From NCBI RefSeq assembly GCF_014495685.1, contig NZ_JACTVI010000017.1, positions 1 through 64,000 of the forward strand: DNA of 64,000 nt. Direction: 5' to 3'. The notes under the pieces were generated by a model. It made no database searches. It had not been told where the DNA came from and was given only the letters and a program-made list of their open reading frames with translations. Positions 12,001 through 18,000 of the stretch are shown in pieces. The position numbers and the translations under genes were made by a program. The stretch comes from Streptomyces sp. TRM68367 (GTDB lineage Bacteria; Actinomycetota; Actinomycetes; Streptomycetales; Streptomycetaceae). The number at the start of each line of letters is the position of its first letter. The first letter of the stretch is position 1.

Positions 12001-15000
12001 CGAGCGCAACGCGGCGTTGGATGCACTGGAAAGCTTCACCAGTCCCGCGGCGCGGGCGGCGCGCTTCGAGCGGGCTGTGCTGTACTACGACTCCGTGCGG
12101 CTGAAGAGCCACAACCGGCCGGGTCTGGTCGGCACCCGTGAGTTGTTCGCGCGGCTGGAACTGTCGACAAGGCTGGGTCAGCCGAGGGTGGTTGCCCGGG
12201 ACGATGAGCACCGGTTCGGCGGCACGCGGTTCGGCAAGGCCGAATGGGAGACGGACGCTCAGAAGGGCTGGGGCGTCAAGGGCAAGCTGGCCGGCGGGAT
12301 CATGGTGCCGCATGGCGACACGTACCTCGGGCCGGATCTCTACGTTGGCCTGCTGTACTCGCGGGCGAAGGGTGCGTCGACGGCGAATGCGGGGCAGGAT
12401 GTCGCTACCGAGGGGTGGAGGGAGCGCGGATACCTCGTCAGCTTCGACGCGACGTACGACGTGCACACCGCCACCGGCCGGTCCTGGCAGGACATCTCGA
12501 CGCTGATCCACGAGGGTCCGGTGGTGGAGCGGTCGAAGTGGGTGCGGGTGCCCGATGCGGTCAAGGTGTGGGTGCCGGCGAGCGAGATCCACCGGATCGG
12601 CGCCCTGACCGAGTCGGACCTCGCGAAGCTGACGGACGGCGACGCAGAGCACTACCGCGCGGCCGTGCAGATGGAACCGGGTCGGGAGGCCGAGCAGGAG
12701 CAGGAGACCCCGGTGACGGACACCCCCGAGACTCCCGCCGTGGAGCCGCCGGCGGTGACGGAGGTTCCGCGTTTGCCGGTGCCGGAGGTACGGGCTCCCG
12801 CGAACGTCGGCCGGGGGAGTGGCCGCGTCGAGCTCTACCGGCTGGAGGCCGGGGGTGAGCTGGTGCAGCAGATCGCCCGGCGGCTTGACCAGTGGTCGGC
12901 GGAGAACGGCCGGGTCACCCGCAGTTGGCTGGACCTCGCCTACCAGACGCTGGGCAGGCCCGCGCAGGGGCAGGTGCCGGTGCCCGCGCGGGTGGCCAAG
13001 TTCGACCGGATCAATGAGCGGCTGCTGCAGGACGTGCTCGCCCCGACACTGACCACGTCCGGGTTCGGTGCGGCACTGGAGGAGATGCTCAACGGTGGGC
13101 GGGCGGTGTTCCTGGAGGGTGACACGCCGTTCGGCAAGGTGGAGCAGTTGGTGGTGCTGCGGGCCAGGCTGGGCCAGGGCCACTACCATCGCACGCTTTC
13201 CGGACACACCTCGCAGTCCGGCCTGGAGGCGACCCGGCGCACCGGCGAGACGACCCGTGTCGGCTTTGACGGTGAGTGGGTTCTCGACGCCATCGCCTAC
13301 CCGGGCAAGGCACAGCGTCCGGCAGCATGGCTGGCGGCCGGTCTCGCGGGTGCGCAGACCTCGGCGAAGAGGTGGGAGTCGTCCCGGGGGCACCAGGAGT
13401 CGGTCACCAGTACCGGATCCGGGGAGAGTGTGCAGTTCCTCCATGATCTGGAGGTGACGATGGACGTGTATCCGTATGCGCGTCCGGGGCACTACAGTCA
13501 GCATCTGCCCGAGTGGTTCCCACGGCTTGGCGGGCGCCGGTTCGGCGGATCGTGGCGTGCGGAGTTCACGCTGCCGGGTGCGACGCGGTCGACGGTGCCG
13601 GTCGAGGAGGTGCTGCCGGCGGAGAGCGAGGCCGACCGGCCGGCCGAGTCGCCCGGGCAGACCGGTGGCTCGTTGGTGGACTGGCAGCGGGACAGCGGGG
13701 TACCGGTGGGGCTACCGGAGCGGGTGTTGGTGCGCCCGTTCGACGCGCCCGCGCTGCACGCGGCGCTGCAGGATCTGGCGTACGGGGGTGAGTCGGGGCG
13801 GCCGGTGCTGCGCCCGCTTGCGGGCTTCGAGTTGCACGCGAAGACGAGTTCGGCGCTGCTGCGGTCGAATCTGCGGGAGGCGATGTCTCCGCAGGGGTAT
13901 TCCCTCCAGGTGGCGAGCGGGCCGGAGGGGGACGCGCTGGACAGGGTGACGGTCAGGGTCGACTTTGTGGCGCGGGAACTGGTCCGGGTGATCGACGGCG
14001 GTTCTCTGACCGGCACCTCCTCGGAGGCGTCGCACGCCAAGAAGACCTCGGAGATCGCGGGCGGAGCCGGTGCGTGGTGGAATGCCGACCTCCGGCCGCC
14101 GACGATCCATCTCCCGCACCACACCGCCGCGAACCGGCCGTTCGCGCTGGGTGCGGACTCCTACAGCCAATGGACGGCAGGGGGCGGCAAGAAGTCGGTC
14201 GCCTTCGAGACGAAGAAGACCGCCCCGGATTCCCAGGCGCAGGGTGTCGCCGGTCCCCGCTACCTGGTCCGGCTGACGCCGGTATGGACGGTCGAGGCCG
14301 CCTACCGGGAGAAGAAGCTGTTCCTGCGCGGGAACCGGCCGGTTCCCCCGGAGTGGGAGGCGCCGATCACGACTGGGCCGGACGAGCCCATCCTGCTGGA
14401 GGTCGACCACGCCGGACTCACCCGACTCGGCCTGAAAGACGCCGACCACACCGGCCCCGGGACAACCGGAGACGATCAGCGAGGCCTCAACGGCGACCGG
14501 ACTCCCACGCCCAAGCTCCCCGCCATCGCGGAAGAGGACGAGCAGGCGGCAAGCCTGGAAACGTTCCTTGCCCGGATTTCCCAGGATGCGTCGGCGGCCC
14601 GGGAGGAGGACACCCCCCACGACGACAACGGTCACGACGTGGCGCTGGCCCAGTCCACCGACGCGCTCGCCGCGGGCACCGCACAGACGGCGGGTCCTGC
14701 CGGATCCGTCCCCGAGCCCGTTGCCGCGGGGCGGGGGGAGAAGCGGCGCGCTGAGGTGGCGCCGGAGGGCCAGCCCCAGGCGAAGCGGCCCGCGACGGAC
14801 GTACCTCAGGCCGAACCGCGAGACCCGGACGAGCCCACCGACCTGGAGCCCGGGAACGATCAGGAGGGTCCCAGCGACGGGCCGACCCCGTGGCAGCCGG
14901 TGCTCCCAACCATTCCGGAAGGGCAGGAAGGACTGGAAGAGCCGAACCCGGAAGAGCCGGAAGGACCGAAACCGGAAGAGCGGGAAAAGCGCGAAGAGCC

Positions 15001-18000
15001 GCAAGAGGACGAGGAGGCGGCAGGCCTGGCGGCGTTCCTTGCCCGGATCGCGCTGAGTCCGTCAGTGGACACGGCTACTCGGTCGGAGTCGGACACCCCG
15101 CACGAGGGCAACGACGACCAAGGCGATGACGAAGACGGCGAGGACGAAGACGGCGAGGACGATGCCGGCGGCAGCGGCGGTCATGGCGGGGGCAGCGGTG
15201 GCGGCGGTGGCGGCGGAGGAGCGCCGGACACCGGGCCGCTGTCCGGCGATGAGCGGTCGATCGATCCGGGCTTCGAAGCGTTCCTGACCCGTATCCGCGA
15301 CAGTGAGGGGACCGGTGATGGCCCCATACCGCACGAGGAATCCCCACCAGGCAAGCCACCTCTGGGTGACGAGACGTCATCGGGTCTGTCTGATCCACCG
15401 GATCCACCGGATCCCACGCCGGACATCAGAGAAACGAAGGACATCAACCAGAGGAGTATCAGTCGGCAGCACGAGCATGTGCCGCCGCTTTCTGGGCATG
15501 CCGAACACCCCGTCCCGGCCAGCGACACCACGGCCCCACGGGTCAGTCATCCCGACGCGACAAACAAACGCGACCACATTGGTGAACGCCAGGCAAACAC
15601 CAACAGTCGACAAGATGAAGATAGAGCTGGCGGAGGAGTCGAGTCAACAGAGTTGGCCGCATTGCCGACACCCCCGACCAGGCTCACTCGGGCCGGCCAA
15701 CTCAGCTCTTCCGACCATGTCCTGTCCGTTCACGCGGACGACGGGTTCGTCGTTGAGAGCATCGTTCGGCACCTGGCGGATGTCCTCGGCGAGAGCCGGA
15801 CGGATGAGGCGCGGGCACAGTTGGCGACCTCGCTGAGCCTGCAGACTCTCCAGCCCTGGCTCTCGCAGCTGACACGGGGCGACAGCAGGTCGATATCGCT
15901 GAAGGCGGGCAGCTGGCAGGGCGACGTCGAGATCACTGCTCGAGTGGTACGTGCCGTCACCATCGGCACGTACGACAAGCTGGAGTTCGAGGACGGCAGC
16001 GACTCCTACGCCTCGGTCGGCTACATCGGTGAGAGCCGTTCGCGTGTCGGCGGTGGCCTCACCCTCAGGAGCAGTACGGCCGACCACACCAAACTGAGCG
16101 GTCAACTCGGCATGGCACGCGACAAAGTCACCGGCCGTGTCGTCGTGAGCAACGGCCGCATGTTCAGCCGTGGCAAGACACCCGAACCCGCGCTGCGGAT
16201 CGACGCTGACATCCGGTTGGACTTCGCCTTCTCCAACGCCCCGGCTTCGGCGGCCCGGCACCAGGTCGTGGTCCCCGTACTGGTGGCGGTTCCCGCAGCC
16301 GAGGCGGGTGACGCTGCGCGGCCCGTGGCCGAGCAGCACTATCGGCCTCCGCTGCGGGTGGAGCAGACCCGCTCGCTCGGCGGCACGGACATCGTCAAGG
16401 ACGTCTACCCGGTCGATGCGGCAGGGCAGCGGACCCGAGGCGGGATGCGGACGCTGCTGGGCGAGGCCGAGGACCCCGCCTCGCTGGAGTCCTTCGGCCG
16501 CCGGCAGTTCGGCGGCGACTGGCCTGCCGTGCGGCGGGAGCTCCTCAGCCATCTCGATCTCATGACCTTGCACGCCGGGTTGAAGACGATGACGTCCGGC
16601 GAGCCGATCGAGGTGCTGCTCTCCGGGGGCAGGGGCAGCATCCTGGTCACCGCGCTGGTGGACGAGATGACGCACCTGCGCAACACCAAGCAGACCGAGT
16701 TCAACACCGGCACCGATGTGACGCGCACCATCACCTCCCAGGCCACGCACACGCAGAGCGGCCAGACCGCCCTCTCAGGTCAGAACGCCCACCTCGGGGT
16801 CCACACGGGTCAGTTGAGGGAGAGCGGGGTGTTCGCAGGGTCGGTCACCAGCGAGTACGGACACGACCGCACGTCGCTCGGCCGGGTCTCCCTACGTTCG
16901 GTCAACGCCCTCAAGGCGAAGGTGCCCGGCGCCCTGTTCGACGGGGTGGCGACGCTCACCTTCACCCACCTGGCGGACCCGGCGACCGCGACCGACACCC
17001 ACCGGGCAGCCCATGGGACCGCTCTGCTGGGCTTCCAGGTTCTCTCCGAGGCCGCGGAGTCCCAGGCCGTGGACACCGCGCAGTCGTTCACCGCGGCCAC
17101 GCGCTCCCCGGGCCCGCTGTCCATGGAGGCTCCGCTCGTCCCCGTGGGCGCGACCGCCTGGCGGCCCAAGCCCCGGGTGTGGGGCCTCGACCCGGACGGG
17201 CGGCAGGGCATCCCGGAGAGCGCCGTCATCCTCGACGTGTTCGTCGGCCCGCAGCCGACGGACACGCGGGCGCCGGCCCGGAGTCTTGAGTCCCTGGTCA
17301 ACGAGTTGGGCCGGACCTTCTTCGGAACCCGGAACTGGTCCGGCGTGCGGCCGGTGTTGCGCGGCACTTTCAGCCGCGAGCGGCTGGCAGCCTTGCTGCC
17401 GGCAATGCTCCGGAACGTGCCCGCGCAGAGCCCGCTCCTCACCCGCCGCGGCCACGCGGACGCGCAGATGTCGGCCACCGCGCGGCTGGAGCGGCTGGAA
17501 TTCCTGCGGGTCCTGGACAGGGCCGAACTCAACGTCATCAACGAGGTCGTGTCAGGCTCCGGCAGCCAGCTGAACACCTGGGGTGCCGTCGGCGCAAGAG
17601 CCGGGATCGGCTTCGAGGGCGCCATCGACGAGAACTCCGTGGCGATCTTTGCCGGTCCCGGGTACCTGACCCGGCAGCGGGACGGCTCACGCGCCTCCGA
17701 CGCGGCGAGCACCGTCGCCGGCGCCAAGTTCACCGAGCCGATGGCCCTGTTCATCGGCACTGCCCGGGTGGATGTAACGTTCGCCGAGCAGCAGTCCGCC
17801 GAGGCCGGCCTCACCGGCCACACCGACGTCCGGTTCGTGGTGGCCCTCCCCCAGTCCGAGGCAGAGCCGTACGTGGTCGCGGAGCAAGCGGCGGGGCGGC
17901 AGATCGCCACGCGCGCCGACGCCCACCCGGCTCCGCCGGTTGACACGTCCGAGCCCGCGCTCGCCTTCCAGCCGCCGGAGCGGGTGACCCGGCACGGGCA

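Noticed and set aside
6302-13504. Minus-strand open frame of 2,400 codons
   Set aside because: Composition is arginine/leucine/proline-rich and unstructured. It is the mirror of the strongly supported giant gene; spurious antisense frames of this size are expected at over 70 percent GC.
13712-15004. Minus-strand frame of 430 codons across the acidic linker
   Set aside because: Antisense to the giant gene and Arg/Leu-rich without recognisable motifs.
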